Notes: generated by a model not told the origin, from the letters alone. DNA of 24,981 nt from Oscillospiraceae bacterium (GCA_020024235.1 JAHHUA010000007.1:1-24981), one strand, 5' to 3'. Shown: positions 1 through 7,454, numbered from the stretch's first letter. Numbers and translations are program-made.

Positions 1-15
1 TTCTGTTTTTTTCAT
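1..15 (-). CDS. 5' end (five codons) of an unidentified divergent gene
   Basis: The reverse strand reads ATG followed by codons for Lys-Lys-Thr-Glu up to the window edge. A good ribosome site, AAGGAGA (minus strand, 25-31), sits 9 bases upstream of the ATG at 13-15. Lys-Lys after Met is common for signal peptides and for many cytosolic proteins, so the product cannot be named. The gene is divergent from murC across about 256 bases. Confidence 0.55.
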
Positions 16-194
16 GGTATAATTTCTCCTTGACTTTTGTTTTTATCTCTTAACATAAACAGCGGTTTTTTTAAAGATATAAATTTTCAAATTCAGTATT
101 TTTTACTTGAATTACACATAATTTTGATATACTGTAAAAATATTCTTAAACATTTTGATATTTAAAGTATATAAACTTATTTTTAAAAAAACGG

Positions 195-222
195 TTTACT
201 GCAACAACAAATGTTATATAAT
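195..222 (+). promoter_or_regulatory. candidate sigma-A promoter of murC
   Basis: TTTACT (195-200) and a perfect TATAAT (217-222) are separated by 16 bases. They lie about 50 bases upstream of the murC start in a strongly A+T-rich spacer. The -10 box is convincing and the -35 box only moderate. Confidence 0.45.
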
Positions 223-271
223 AGATATATAATAAAATAACTGTTAATTTCTTATTACGGAGGAATATATT

Positions 272-1651
272 ATGCTTAAAGAAAACAAAGATATGCTGAA
301 AAATGCAAAGCATATTCATTTTATAGGTATTGGCGGTACTGGAATGTACCCTATCGTACAGATATTGGCGGAAAAAGGCTATACTATTACAGGTTCTGAC
401 CCAAAGGAAAGTACCAACACTATTGCTGAAAAGAAAATGGGCATAAAAATATTTTTTGAACACAAAGCAGAAAATATTGACGGAGCAGATTTGGTAGTTT
501 ACTCTGCCGCTGTAAGTGATGACAATCCAGAACTTGTGGCTGCCAAACAAAAAGGTATAAAAATTGCCGAAAGAGCCGAAATGCTGGGACTTTTGACCTC
601 ATGGTTTGAAAACTGTATCTGTGTTTGCGGAACTCACGGAAAAACCACTACCACCAGTATGATTACCCAAATTCTATTAGACACGGGAAAAGACCCAACT
701 GCATTTATAGGTTCTAAACTGCCCGCTATAGGAGGAAACGGCAGACTTGGCAAAAGCGATACCATGGTTTGTGAATCCTGTGAATTTAAAGATACTTTTC
801 TTCATCTTTATCCTGATGTGGCTTTAATTTTAAACATTGACGAGGACCATCTGGATTATTTTAAAAACCTTGACAATATTATTAAATCTTTCAGAGAATT
901 TGCCAAAATGACCCGCAAAACAATTATTGTAAACGGTGATGATGAAAACTCATTAAAGGCTGTAGAAGGTCTTGACAAGGAAATCATCACCTATGGTATG
1001 GCGGACAAAAATGATTATTACGCTGAAAATATCAAAACCGACAAATTAAATCAGTCCTATGACCTTATGTATAAAGGAAATAAACTTTGCAGCATAAATC
1101 TGTCAGTTCCCGGAAAACATAATATTTATAACTCAGTGGCAGCCTGTGCTGCTGCAATTTTATCTGGTGTAAAACCTGAAGAAATACCAAATGCCTTGGT
1201 AAATTTTAAAGGTGCGGAAAGACGCTTTCAGGTTTTGGGCGAAAACAACGGTATCACAATAGTTGATGACTTTGCCCACCACCCAAAAGAAATTGAAGGT
1301 ACACTTAATATAGCAAAAAAACTCGGATATAAAAAAGTTTGGGCAGTTTTTCAGCCTTATACCTATTCCAGAATGGCACTTTTAAAAGATGATTTTATTA
1401 ATGTACTTAAAATTGCCGACAGAGTTGTTATGACGGAAATTGTCAGTGCCAGAGAAGAAAATATTTACAATATATACACTTCGGATTTTACAAAGGAAAT
1501 TCCAAACTCATGCTGTTTTGACAGCTTTGAAGAAATTACAAAATATGTAATGACTCATGCAGAAAAAGGAGATTTAGTGGTAACAATGGGTGGAGGAGAT
1601 ATTTATTTCTGCGCAAAAATGCTTATAAATTATGGAAACTGTACAATTTAA
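272..1651 (+). CDS. murC: UDP-N-acetylmuramate--L-alanine ligase (MurC)
   Basis: This cytoplasmic ATP-dependent ligase adds L-Ala to UDP-MurNAc, the first step in building the peptidoglycan stem peptide. At 459 residues it has normal family length. The nucleotide-sugar binding loop GIGGTG is at residues 19-24, the ATP P-loop GTHGKT at 120-125, and the Mur C-domain signature DDFAHHPKEI lies in the last third. The start at 272 has GGAGG (259-263) 8 bases upstream. A second ATG at 293 would also keep the dinucleotide-fold loop, but it lacks its own ribosome site. The gene stands alone; sdaAB follows after about 120 bases with its own promoter, and I see no hairpin terminator in between. Confidence 0.96.
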   Translation: MLKENKDMLKNAKHIHFIGIGGTGMYPIVQILAEKGYTITGSDPKESTNTIAEKKMGIKIFFEHKAENIDGADLVVYSAAVSDDNPELVAAKQKGIKIAERAEMLGLLTSWFENCICVCGTHGKTTTTSMITQILLDTGKDPTAFIGSKLPAIGGNGRLGKSDTMVCESCEFKDTFLHLYPDVALILNIDEDHLDYFKNLDNIIKSFREFAKMTRKTIIVNGDDENSLKAVEGLDKEIITYGMADKNDYYAENIKTDKLNQSYDLMYKGNKLCSINLSVPGKHNIYNSVAACAAAILSGVKPEEIPNALVNFKGAERRFQVLGENNGITIVDDFAHHPKEIEGTLNIAKKLGYKKVWAVFQPYTYSRMALLKDDFINVLKIADRVVMTEIVSAREENIYNIYTSDFTKEIPNSCCFDSFEEITKYVMTHAEKGDLVVTMGGGDIYFCAKMLINYGNCTI

Positions 1652-1712
1652 TATATAAATTTTTGTTTATACCCTTTTATTTTTAAAAAACTTGTGATAA
1701 AATATGTTTGTT

Positions 1713-1741
1713 TTGACATATTAATTGTCTTGCACTAAAAA
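1713..1741 (+). promoter_or_regulatory. candidate promoter of the sdaAB-sdaAA operon
   Basis: A perfect TTGACA (1713-1718) is followed after 17 bases by TAAAAA (1736-1741), a 4 of 6 match to the -10 consensus. It lies about 33 bases before the sdaAB start. Confidence 0.5.
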
Positions 1742-1773
1742 AATCCCCGTTTTCGCGGAGAAAGGATAAACTT

Positions 1774-2433
1774 ATGAATGTATTTCATATAATAGGCCCT
1801 GTTATGATTGGACCTTCCAGCTCACATACGGGAGGAACCGTAAGAATAGGCAGAATGGCTCGTGCTCTCATTGACGGAAATCCGGTAAAAGCTACTTTGC
1901 TGCTTCACGGTTCTTTTGCCGAAACATACAAAGGTCATGGTACCGACAAAGCACTGGTAGCCGGCATGATGGGCATGAAACCCGATGATGTAGGCATCAG
2001 AACTGCTTTGGACAAAGCAAAGGAAATCGGCTTTGAGGTAGAAATTATCACCGGAGAAATCCCGGGAGCTCACCCCAACACTGTGGCAATTACCCTAACT
2101 GATGATTTGGGAAAAACCATAAAAATACAAGGTTCTTCCATTGGCGGAGGAAATATCATCATTACAAAAATTAACTCCCTCAATGTAAAAATCACAGGTC
2201 AGCACGCTTCTGTTATTGTTGTTCACAATGACATCAGCGGTACTATTTCAGCTGTTACCGCTGTTACTGCAAGACACAACATAAACATTGCAAACCTCAT
2301 TGTTGAAAGAGAAAAACGCGGCGGCGAAGCTCTTATGATATTTGAAGTTGACGGCAAATTGTCCGAAAATCTCAAGGACGAAATAAATGCTATTGACAAT
2401 GTTATCAATACAATTCTCATTGATCCCGTTTAA
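1774..2433 (+). CDS. sdaAB: L-serine ammonia-lyase, iron-sulfur-dependent, beta subunit
   Basis: This is the small subunit of the two-chain L-serine dehydratase that deaminates L-serine to pyruvate and ammonia in the cytosol. At 219 residues it has the usual length for the separate beta chain. The N-terminal signature GPSSSHTGG (about residues 11-19) is the conserved serine dehydratase beta motif. The C-terminal part (about residues 147-219) has the pattern of an ACT-type regulatory domain. The ribosome site AAAGGA (1761-1766) lies 7 bases before the ATG. It is followed after 31 bases by sdaAA on the same strand, so the two chains are probably co-transcribed and made together. Confidence 0.95.
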   Translation: MNVFHIIGPVMIGPSSSHTGGTVRIGRMARALIDGNPVKATLLLHGSFAETYKGHGTDKALVAGMMGMKPDDVGIRTALDKAKEIGFEVEIITGEIPGAHPNTVAITLTDDLGKTIKIQGSSIGGGNIIITKINSLNVKITGQHASVIVVHNDISGTISAVTAVTARHNINIANLIVEREKRGGEALMIFEVDGKLSENLKDEINAIDNVINTILIDPV

Positions 2434-2464
2434 TGGTATCACTGTCAGGAAAGGGCTGTAAAAT

Positions 2465-3385
2465 ATGATAGAAAGATATGATTCAGTGGCATATTTGGCT
2501 AAACTTGCCACAGAAGAAAATAAAAAAATATCCGACCTTGTATTGGAAGAACAAGCAGTAGCCATGGAAACTACTGTGGAAGATATTTATAATCAAATGC
2601 TTGAAAACTACAAGGTTATGAAGGATTCCGCAAAGGACGGACTTAATGATACACTCCGTTCAAACAGCGGAATTACAGGAGGAGATGCTGCAAAATTTTA
2701 TTCATACCTGCAAAACGGCAACAGTTCACTTGGAGATGTTATGAGTCAGGCTATTTTGACAGCTATCTCCGTAAGTGAATATAATGCTGCTATGGGTAAA
2801 ATCGTAGCCTCTCCCACAGGTGGTTCATGCGGAATTTTGCCCGCTGTTTTGGTTTCACTTCAAAGAAAATATGATATTCCCGATAAAGAAATTGTAAATT
2901 CCATGTTCACAGCTTCCGCTATAGGTATGGTTATTGCTAACCTGGCTTCACTTTCCGGAGCTGAAGGTGGTTGTCAGGCTGAATGTGGTTCTGCCGCTGC
3001 CATGTCCGCAGGTGCTATGGTAGAGCTTCGTGGAGGTACACCTAAAATGGTTGCAAATGCTGTAGCTATTGCTCTTAAAAATATTTTGGGACTTGTATGC
3101 GACCCTGTTGCAGGACTGGTTGAAGTGCCATGTATAAAAAGAAATGCCTCCGGTGCTGCCAATGCCATTATATCCGCTGAAATTGCTTTGTCCGGAATTG
3201 AAAGCGTAATTCCTGTAGATGAAGTTATTGAAGCTATGAAACGCGTTGGTGATATGATGCACCCATTCCTGAAAGAAACAGCCAAAGGCGGTTTGGCAGC
3301 TACTCCTACAGCTATTAAACTGGCTAATAAAATTTTCGGTTCCAATACAACCGGCTGTACAGGCTGCGGAAGATGTGTAAAATAA
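2465..3385 (+). CDS. sdaAA: L-serine ammonia-lyase, iron-sulfur-dependent, alpha subunit
   Basis: This is the catalytic, oxygen-sensitive [4Fe-4S] subunit of L-serine dehydratase (306 residues, usual length). The expected cluster ligands are visible: Cys122 in GGSCGILPAV, and Cys212 and Cys223 in the GLVCDP...EVPC segment. The 11-residue spacing of the last two matches the characterised Legionella enzyme. The C-terminal tail TGCTGCGRC adds Cys298, Cys301 and Cys304; such a Cys-bearing tail is known in this family and can reach the active-site iron. The start is supported by AGGAAAGGG about 6-14 bases upstream. The stop is separated by a single base from the convergent sigE stop, with no terminator in between. 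Confidence 0.95.
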   Translation: MIERYDSVAYLAKLATEENKKISDLVLEEQAVAMETTVEDIYNQMLENYKVMKDSAKDGLNDTLRSNSGITGGDAAKFYSYLQNGNSSLGDVMSQAILTAISVSEYNAAMGKIVASPTGGSCGILPAVLVSLQRKYDIPDKEIVNSMFTASAIGMVIANLASLSGAEGGCQAECGSAAAMSAGAMVELRGGTPKMVANAVAIALKNILGLVCDPVAGLVEVPCIKRNASGAANAIISAEIALSGIESVIPVDEVIEAMKRVGDMMHPFLKETAKGGLAATPTAIKLANKIFGSNTTGCTGCGRCVK

Positions 3386-3386
3386 T

Positions 3387-4115
3387 CTAAAGAGAGAGCT
3401 TTTGCATATCAAATTTAAGTTTTTTCATAATTCTTTTTTCCAAACGGGATATGTAGGACTGGCTTATTCCAACTAAATCAGCTACTTCTTTTTGAGTATG
3501 CTCTTTGTCCCCTAAAAGTCCAAAACGCAGTTTCATGATTTTTCTTTCCCTGCCTGAAAGAGATTCCACGCAGTTTAAAAGCATTTGTTTTTCTGCATCT
3601 TTTTCAATAGGTTCACTTATTTCATCAGGGTCGGTTCCCAATATATCGGAAAGCAAAAGTTCGTTGCCGTCCCAATCCACATTCAATGGTTCATCTATGG
3701 AAACTTCGTTTTTTTGCTGCTGAGTTTTTCTCATATACATGAGAATTTCATTTTCAATACAGCGGGAAGCATAAGTGGCAAGTTTTATATTTTTATCAGG
3801 TTTAAAAGTATTAACAGCTTTTATAAGTCCTATAGTTCCTATGGAAGTTAAATCCTCTATTCCTATTCCGGTAGATTCAAATTTTTTAGCTATATATACT
3901 ACCAATCTTAAATTATGTACAATAAGCATTTCTTTAGCTGTTTCACCACTTGGTGTATCAAGCTGAAGGAATGCTTTTTCTTCTTCTTTTTTGGAAAGGG
4001 GAGGCGGCAGAGCTTCCGGGCTGTTTACATAATACAAATATTTGTTTAATTTTCTTGCATTAATCCATTTTATCAGCCAAACAGTAATTTTGGCTTTATT
4101 AAAAGAAAACTTCAA
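3387..4115 (-). CDS. sigE: RNA polymerase sporulation sigma factor SigE (pro-sigma-E)
   Basis: This is the first mother-cell-specific sigma factor of endospore formation. The 242-residue product matches Bacillus subtilis SigE in length and in blocks: SEALPPPLSK after the pro-sequence, NLRLVVYIAKKFE, LTSIGTIGLIKAVNTF and KLATYASRCIENEILMYMR (region 2), WDGNELLLSDILGTD, and the region 4 helix-turn-helix ending ISQSYISRLEKRI. The first roughly 27 residues, basic and hydrophobic and ending near a Tyr-Tyr pair, look like the inhibitory pro-sequence removed by SpoIIGA. The start codon is TTG directly after the spoIIGA TAA stop. The ribosome site GGGAGAG lies inside spoIIGA, so translational coupling is likely. 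Confidence 0.96.
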   Translation of the reverse strand: MKFSFNKAKITVWLIKWINARKLNKYLYYVNSPEALPPPLSKKEEEKAFLQLDTPSGETAKEMLIVHNLRLVVYIAKKFESTGIGIEDLTSIGTIGLIKAVNTFKPDKNIKLATYASRCIENEILMYMRKTQQQKNEVSIDEPLNVDWDGNELLLSDILGTDPDEISEPIEKDAEKQMLLNCVESLSGRERKIMKLRFGLLGDKEHTQKEVADLVGISQSYISRLEKRIMKKLKFDMQKLSL

Positions 4116-4880
4116 TTAAAATCTCTCCCTTTCTCTCTTTAAATGCTGACAATAAGCGTCAATCAAACTTTCATCTTTTTCAAAAAGTATATTTTGAGGC
4201 AGAATTATATTGAAATCACGGCTCATAAATTCATCATCTCCCAAAGCAACCACAATTTCATCTGCCTTATAAACATTACCTCCCTTTTTACATATAAATT
4301 CATCAGGTACAAAACATTTTAAAATCCCGTATTTTCCCACAGTATTATAGGGAATAAGTTTAAAACCCCGAGGAGAATTTTCCAAATCATTTTTTTTGAG
4401 CATTTCATATTCTTCTGCGGTAAACAAACATTTTAACTGTCTTAATCCGCACACTGCCGCAGGATAGCCCGAAAAAGGCTCAGTAAGTTTATTTCCGCTG
4501 TCCACGAAACCATCCAGTACAGCTATGGCATCATTTCTTTTTATATAAACTTTATAAATCAGTTTATCAGGGCATTTTGAATGAAAAATTCTTTTATAAA
4601 TGCTTATAATAATATAGCAGGCAACTGTCAGCACAAAAAGATATACGGGATTTATATCAAAATAGAAAAATCCGCTGAAATAACTTATATTTACAGGTTT
4701 TAAAAAAATTATTACCGCCAGCATTATTCCGCTGAAAACAAAACTTATACAAAACAAAAAAGCTGTATTTATTAAAAAATTTTTAAAGCTTCTGTATTTA
4801 AAAGCCACTAAAATCATTACAAAAGGCAGAATAATCCGCACAATTAGTATAAGCACATCAACATATACTATATCAGGCAA
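4116..4880 (-). CDS. spoIIGA: sigma-E processing peptidase SpoIIGA, short N-terminus
   Basis: This membrane-bound aspartic protease cleaves pro-sigma-E at the sporulation septum. The C-terminal domain carries the catalytic motif DSGN with Asp127. The 127 residues after it match the B. subtilis protein (Asp183 of 309), so the soluble domain is full length. The membrane part is about 55 residues shorter: the usual opening YVDVL is present (residues 6-10) but runs straight into what looks like the third membrane segment of homologues. About three hydrophobic segments remain in residues 8-100. The TTG start is the only reasonable one because an in-frame TGA lies three codons upstream. GAAAGTG (4890-4896) is a weak ribosome site 9 bases before it. 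It forms an operon with sigE. Confidence 0.9.
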   Translation of the reverse strand: MPDIVYVDVLILIVRIILPFVMILVAFKYRSFKNFLINTAFLFCISFVFSGIMLAVIIFLKPVNISYFSGFFYFDINPVYLFVLTVACYIIISIYKRIFHSKCPDKLIYKVYIKRNDAIAVLDGFVDSGNKLTEPFSGYPAAVCGLRQLKCLFTAEEYEMLKKNDLENSPRGFKLIPYNTVGKYGILKCFVPDEFICKKGGNVYKADEIVVALGDDEFMSRDFNIILPQNILFEKDESLIDAYCQHLKRERERF

Positions 4881-4909
4881 AGCAAATCACACTTTCAATA
4901 TTTTTTCAT

Positions 4910-4942
4910 ATTATACATCAATAACCATAAAAAATTTGTCAG
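4910..4942 (-). promoter_or_regulatory. candidate spoIIGA-sigE promoter with long spacer and Spo0A-like box
   Basis: On the minus strand CTGACA (4937-4942) is followed after 21 bases by a perfect TATAAT (4910-4915). The -35 element is part of TTTGTCAGA (plus strand 4935-4943), an 8 of 9 match to the Spo0A box TTTGTCRAA. The well-studied B. subtilis spoIIG promoter also has an over-long spacer (22 bases) and is activated by Spo0A~P bound at the -35 region. The geometry therefore fits, though it rests on a visual match. Confidence 0.5.
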
Positions 4943-4968
4943 AGTGTGGTAAACTCGTGAAATATAAT
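4936..4968 (+). promoter_or_regulatory. candidate promoter of the Cys-rich gene, sharing the Spo0A-like box
   Basis: TTGTCA (4936-4941), within the same 0A-like box, is followed after 21 bases by TATAAT (4963-4968) on the plus strand. This mirrors the spoIIGA promoter geometry. Transcription would start near 4975, just before the ribosome site of the Cys-rich gene. Confidence 0.4.
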
Positions 4969-4992
4969 TTATCCGAAAGGAAGGACTTACTT

Positions 4993-5253
4993 ATGATGAA
5001 TAATTGTTGCAATAATTCAAACCCTAAACAAAACTGCGGACAATATGCCAAAAGCGGCTGTTGTTATCCCAAATCCCAATGTCAGGGAAAACCTGTACCT
5101 ACTCCCCTTATTCCGGCACTTACAGAACCTACGGAAATTTGCTGCGATTGTTCTGGCTGCAAAGAATACCCCACTAAATGCCGCAATAAATTCTGGCCCT
5201 CTTTTGCTCACCCAAGATGGCTGTGCTGTGATGACCTTTACTGTGCAAGATAG
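4993..5253 (+). CDS. small cysteine-rich protein of unknown function
   Basis: I do not recognise this 86-residue protein. It has 14 cysteines (about 16 percent), including four Cys-Cys pairs (residues 5-6, 23-24, 50-51, 78-79) and a CCDCSGC cluster at 50-56. A Pro-rich stretch (about 34-46) lies in the middle, and there is no signal peptide or membrane segment. I chose the ATG at 4993 because AAAGGAAGG lies just upstream; an earlier in-frame TTG at 4936 falls on the promoter element and has no ribosome site. The gene is head-to-head with spoIIGA and shares a Spo0A-like box, so a sporulation-linked role such as a disulfide-linked coat or crust component, or metal binding, is possible but only inferred. 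Confidence 0.75.
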   Translation: MMNNCCNNSNPKQNCGQYAKSGCCYPKSQCQGKPVPTPLIPALTEPTEICCDCSGCKEYPTKCRNKFWPSFAHPRWLCCDDLYCAR

Positions 5254-5276
5254 CGAAAAATTTACAAATTTACCAC

Positions 5277-5305
5277 TTGATAAACCAGGTACAAACTGTT
5301 ATTCT
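5277..5305 (+). promoter_or_regulatory. candidate promoter of the orphan binding-protein gene
   Basis: TTGATA (5277-5282) and TATTCT (5300-5305) are spaced 17 bases apart. Transcription would begin near 5312, so the mRNA would start almost directly with the hairpin at 5316-5344. The -10 box is only 4 of 6. Confidence 0.35.
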
Positions 5306-5315
5306 ATATATGTAC

Positions 5316-5344
5316 TTATCCCACCTTAAACTCAGGTGGGATAA
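5316..5344 (+). promoter_or_regulatory. 11-bp hairpin burying the ribosome site of the next gene
   Basis: Arms 5316-5326 and 5334-5344 pair perfectly around a 7-base loop. The 3' arm contains AGGTGGG (5334-5340), the only ribosome-site candidate, which ends 7 bases before the ATG at 5348. No run of T follows, so an intrinsic terminator is less likely than a translation-control hairpin. Confidence 0.6.
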
Positions 5345-5347
5345 TTT

Positions 5348-6955
5348 ATGATTCAGGATGTGATTAAAATTAAATTATTAAAAAAAATTTTTGTATTTCT
5401 TTTAATTTTGACTGTTATATTTTCATTTTCCGGCTGCAATAAGGACAAAGGTGAAAACAGAGTTATGCGCTATGATGTAAAACATGGCACACCTGATATT
5501 GACCCACAGTTTTCAACCTCCGATACAGCAAAAAAAATAATAGCAAATACATTTGAGGGGTTATTCAGATATAATTCCAAAGGTGAAATCGAAAATTTAC
5601 TGGCGGAAAGCTACTCTCTTTCTCCTGATAAAAAAATTTATACCTTTAACATAAAAAAAGATGTAAAATGGTCCAATGGTGAGCCTCTTACCGCAAAGGA
5701 TTTTGAATATGCTTTTAAACGAATGTTTAATTTACAGGCTCTTTCTCCCTATGCCGTAAATTATACCTCCATAAAAAACGCTTATAAAATATTAAACGGT
5801 CAGTATAAGAGTAATATGCTTGGGGTAAGCTGCCCCGATAAATACACCCTTAAAATAGAACTGGAAAGTCCAAACCCCTATTTCATTTCACTGCTGACAC
5901 ACAATGCTGCCATGCCTTGCAACGAAAAATTTTTGGTTGAATCAAAGGGCAGATACGGTTTGGACAAAGATCACATAATTTTTAACGGACCCTTTGTATT
6001 AAAAGCATGGGATGAGGAAGAAATCCGAATACGCAGAAACAATGAATATTATGATAAAAAAGATGTTATCTGTGCCGGGGTAAATTTTTATATAGACAGA
6101 GAAAACCCCAAGGATTTGTTTTTTAAAAATAAAAGCGACTGTTGTTTTTTAAATGAAAGCGATATAGAACAGGCAGAAAAAGACAAAAAAAATATAATAA
6201 AATTTGAAAACACCAGTTTACAGCTTATTTTTAATCAGGAAAACAAGTTTTTTTCCAACAATAATATAAGAAAAGCTTTTGGTTATGCTGTAGATATTTC
6301 TAAAATAGAAAGTGATGAATTTTTTACTGTAGAAAAAAATCTTATTCCGGATATTATAAACACCCCAATAGGAAAATACAGAGATATAGCAGGAGATGTA
6401 AGCTATTCCAAAAGACAATCAGCTAACCCGAAAGAAATGCTGGCTTTGGGACTTGAAGAATTGGAAGTAAAAAAAATGGGCAGAATTTCCATACTTCTCC
6501 CTGATAATGTGGCAGGAAAAAAAGCAGGTTTAGAGCTTCAAAAAGTTTGGGCAAAAGGTATTTCTGTTTATGTAAACTTTGAATTTCTACCGGAAAGCGA
6601 ACTTATGAAAAGAGTAAAATCATCGGATTACCAAATTGCTTTAGTACCATCAAGACCCCTTGATGACAGTGCTGTGGGTATTATCTCAGCTTTCAGTTCC
6701 GAAAACGAACTTAACTACTGCAATTTTAAAAACCCTGAATTTGATAAAATAATTTATAAATCAATGCACACTGATGATATTAAAACCTCAGTGGAGCTTA
6801 TAAAAAAATCCGAACAGTATCTTATTGATGAAGCAGTGGTACTGCCTGTTTTTACATCTAATCAATATTTTGCCATGAATAAAGATGTAAGTGATATTGA
6901 AGTATCGGTTTATGAAGGCACTTGTTTTTTTAAAAATGCCCGAAGAATCGACTGA
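5348..6955 (+). CDS. oligopeptide ABC transporter substrate-binding lipoprotein (OppA-like, SBP family 5)
   Basis: This 535-residue exported lipoprotein should capture peptides or related solutes for an ABC importer. The N-terminus has a basic start, a hydrophobic core (residues 14-27) and the lipobox FSGC with lipidated Cys30. The family 5 binding-protein fold is visible: ANTFEGLFRY, LAESYSLSPDKKIYTF, WSNGEPLTAKDFEYAFKRM, and a C-terminal SEQYLIDEAVVLPVF segment typical of OppA-like proteins. No permease or ATPase genes are nearby, so it is an orphan that must use components encoded elsewhere, or act as a peptide sensor. Its ribosome site is inside a strong hairpin. Confidence 0.9.
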   Translation: MIQDVIKIKLLKKIFVFLLILTVIFSFSGCNKDKGENRVMRYDVKHGTPDIDPQFSTSDTAKKIIANTFEGLFRYNSKGEIENLLAESYSLSPDKKIYTFNIKKDVKWSNGEPLTAKDFEYAFKRMFNLQALSPYAVNYTSIKNAYKILNGQYKSNMLGVSCPDKYTLKIELESPNPYFISLLTHNAAMPCNEKFLVESKGRYGLDKDHIIFNGPFVLKAWDEEEIRIRRNNEYYDKKDVICAGVNFYIDRENPKDLFFKNKSDCCFLNESDIEQAEKDKKNIIKFENTSLQLIFNQENKFFSNNNIRKAFGYAVDISKIESDEFFTVEKNLIPDIINTPIGKYRDIAGDVSYSKRQSANPKEMLALGLEELEVKKMGRISILLPDNVAGKKAGLELQKVWAKGISVYVNFEFLPESELMKRVKSSDYQIALVPSRPLDDSAVGIISAFSSENELNYCNFKNPEFDKIIYKSMHTDDIKTSVELIKKSEQYLIDEAVVLPVFTSNQYFAMNKDVSDIEVSVYEGTCFFKNARRID

Positions 6956-7003
6956 TATACAGATTATTTTATTTAATTAACATAATTTATACTTTTTTTG
7001 TTC

Positions 7004-7015
7004 ACATTATAATGT
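7004..7015 (+). promoter_or_regulatory. 12-bp perfect palindrome over the -10 region upstream of thioredoxin
   Basis: ACATTATAATGT is its own reverse complement and contains TATAAT (7008-7013). It lies about 45 bases before the thioredoxin start. It may be an operator overlapping a promoter, but such A+T palindromes also arise by chance. Confidence 0.3.
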
Positions 7016-7059
7016 TAAAATACTGACAAATAATAAATTCAAAAAGGAGAATTATATTT

Positions 7060-7365
7060 ATGTCAGTAATAACATTAACACAGGAAAATTTTGAAAACGA
7101 AGTTTTAAAAAGCGATAAACCCGTGCTCATAGATTTTTGGGCAGAATGGTGTGGTCCATGTCAGGCATTTTCTCCCGTTGTAGATGAAGTTGCCGATGAA
7201 AGAAATGATATTAAAGTATGCAAGGTAAATATAGATCAGCAACGCCAGCTGGCTGCTAAATTTAAAGTCATGAGTATACCCACATTATTGGTAATTAAAA
7301 ACGGCGAAATAACCAACAGATCTGTAGGTTTTATCTCCAAAGATGAAATTTTCTCATTAATCTAA
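7060..7365 (+). CDS. trxA: thioredoxin
   Basis: This cytosolic dithiol-disulfide reductant has 101 residues, a normal thioredoxin length. The active site is FWAEWCGPC, with the redox pair Cys31 and Cys34. The buried Asp (about residue 25) and the cis-proline motif SIPT lie where expected. The C-terminal GFISKDEIFSLI helix completes the fold. The start has AAAAAGGAG 10 bases upstream. No thioredoxin reductase is adjacent, so the gene is monocistronic here. The symbol is by fold; the genome may encode several paralogues. Confidence 0.93.
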   Translation: MSVITLTQENFENEVLKSDKPVLIDFWAEWCGPCQAFSPVVDEVADERNDIKVCKVNIDQQRQLAAKFKVMSIPTLLVIKNGEITNRSVGFISKDEIFSLI

Positions 7366-7389
7366 TAAAAATAGATTGTTGTTTCCTTT

Positions 7390-7454
7390 TCCCAATGATA
7401 TTATTTTGAATAGACACTATTCAAACTTCATAGGCAGCAAACAAACTATTGGGA
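7390..7454 (+). promoter_or_regulatory. nested inverted repeats in the leader of the frameshifted kinase gene
   Basis: An outer pair TCCCAAT (7390-7396) and ATTGGGA (7448-7454) overlaps the ribosome site GGGAGG. It encloses a 9-bp stem TTTGAATAG / CTATTCAAA (7405-7413, 7417-7425) with a 3-base loop. This could hide the ribosome site in the mRNA. No T-run follows, so it is not a standard terminator. Confidence 0.3.

Noticed and set aside
1746..1761. A short GC dyad in the sdaAB leader as a riboswitch or terminator
   Set aside because: Only about three base pairs form with mismatches on both sides, and there is no T-run.
2948..3412. A 154-codon open frame antisense to sdaAA, overlapping the sigE end
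   Set aside because: The composition is that of a shadow frame (Ser, Cys and Phe rich) inside a conserved gene, with no ribosome site or domain.
4936..4992. A 19-codon upstream extension of the Cys-rich protein from a TTG
   Set aside because: It begins inside the promoter-like element and lacks a ribosome site; the ATG at 4993 has a good one.
5045..5329. A 94-codon frame overlapping the Cys-rich gene in another phase
   Set aside because: It has no ribosome site and overlaps the better supported Cys-rich gene; its translation resembles no family I know.
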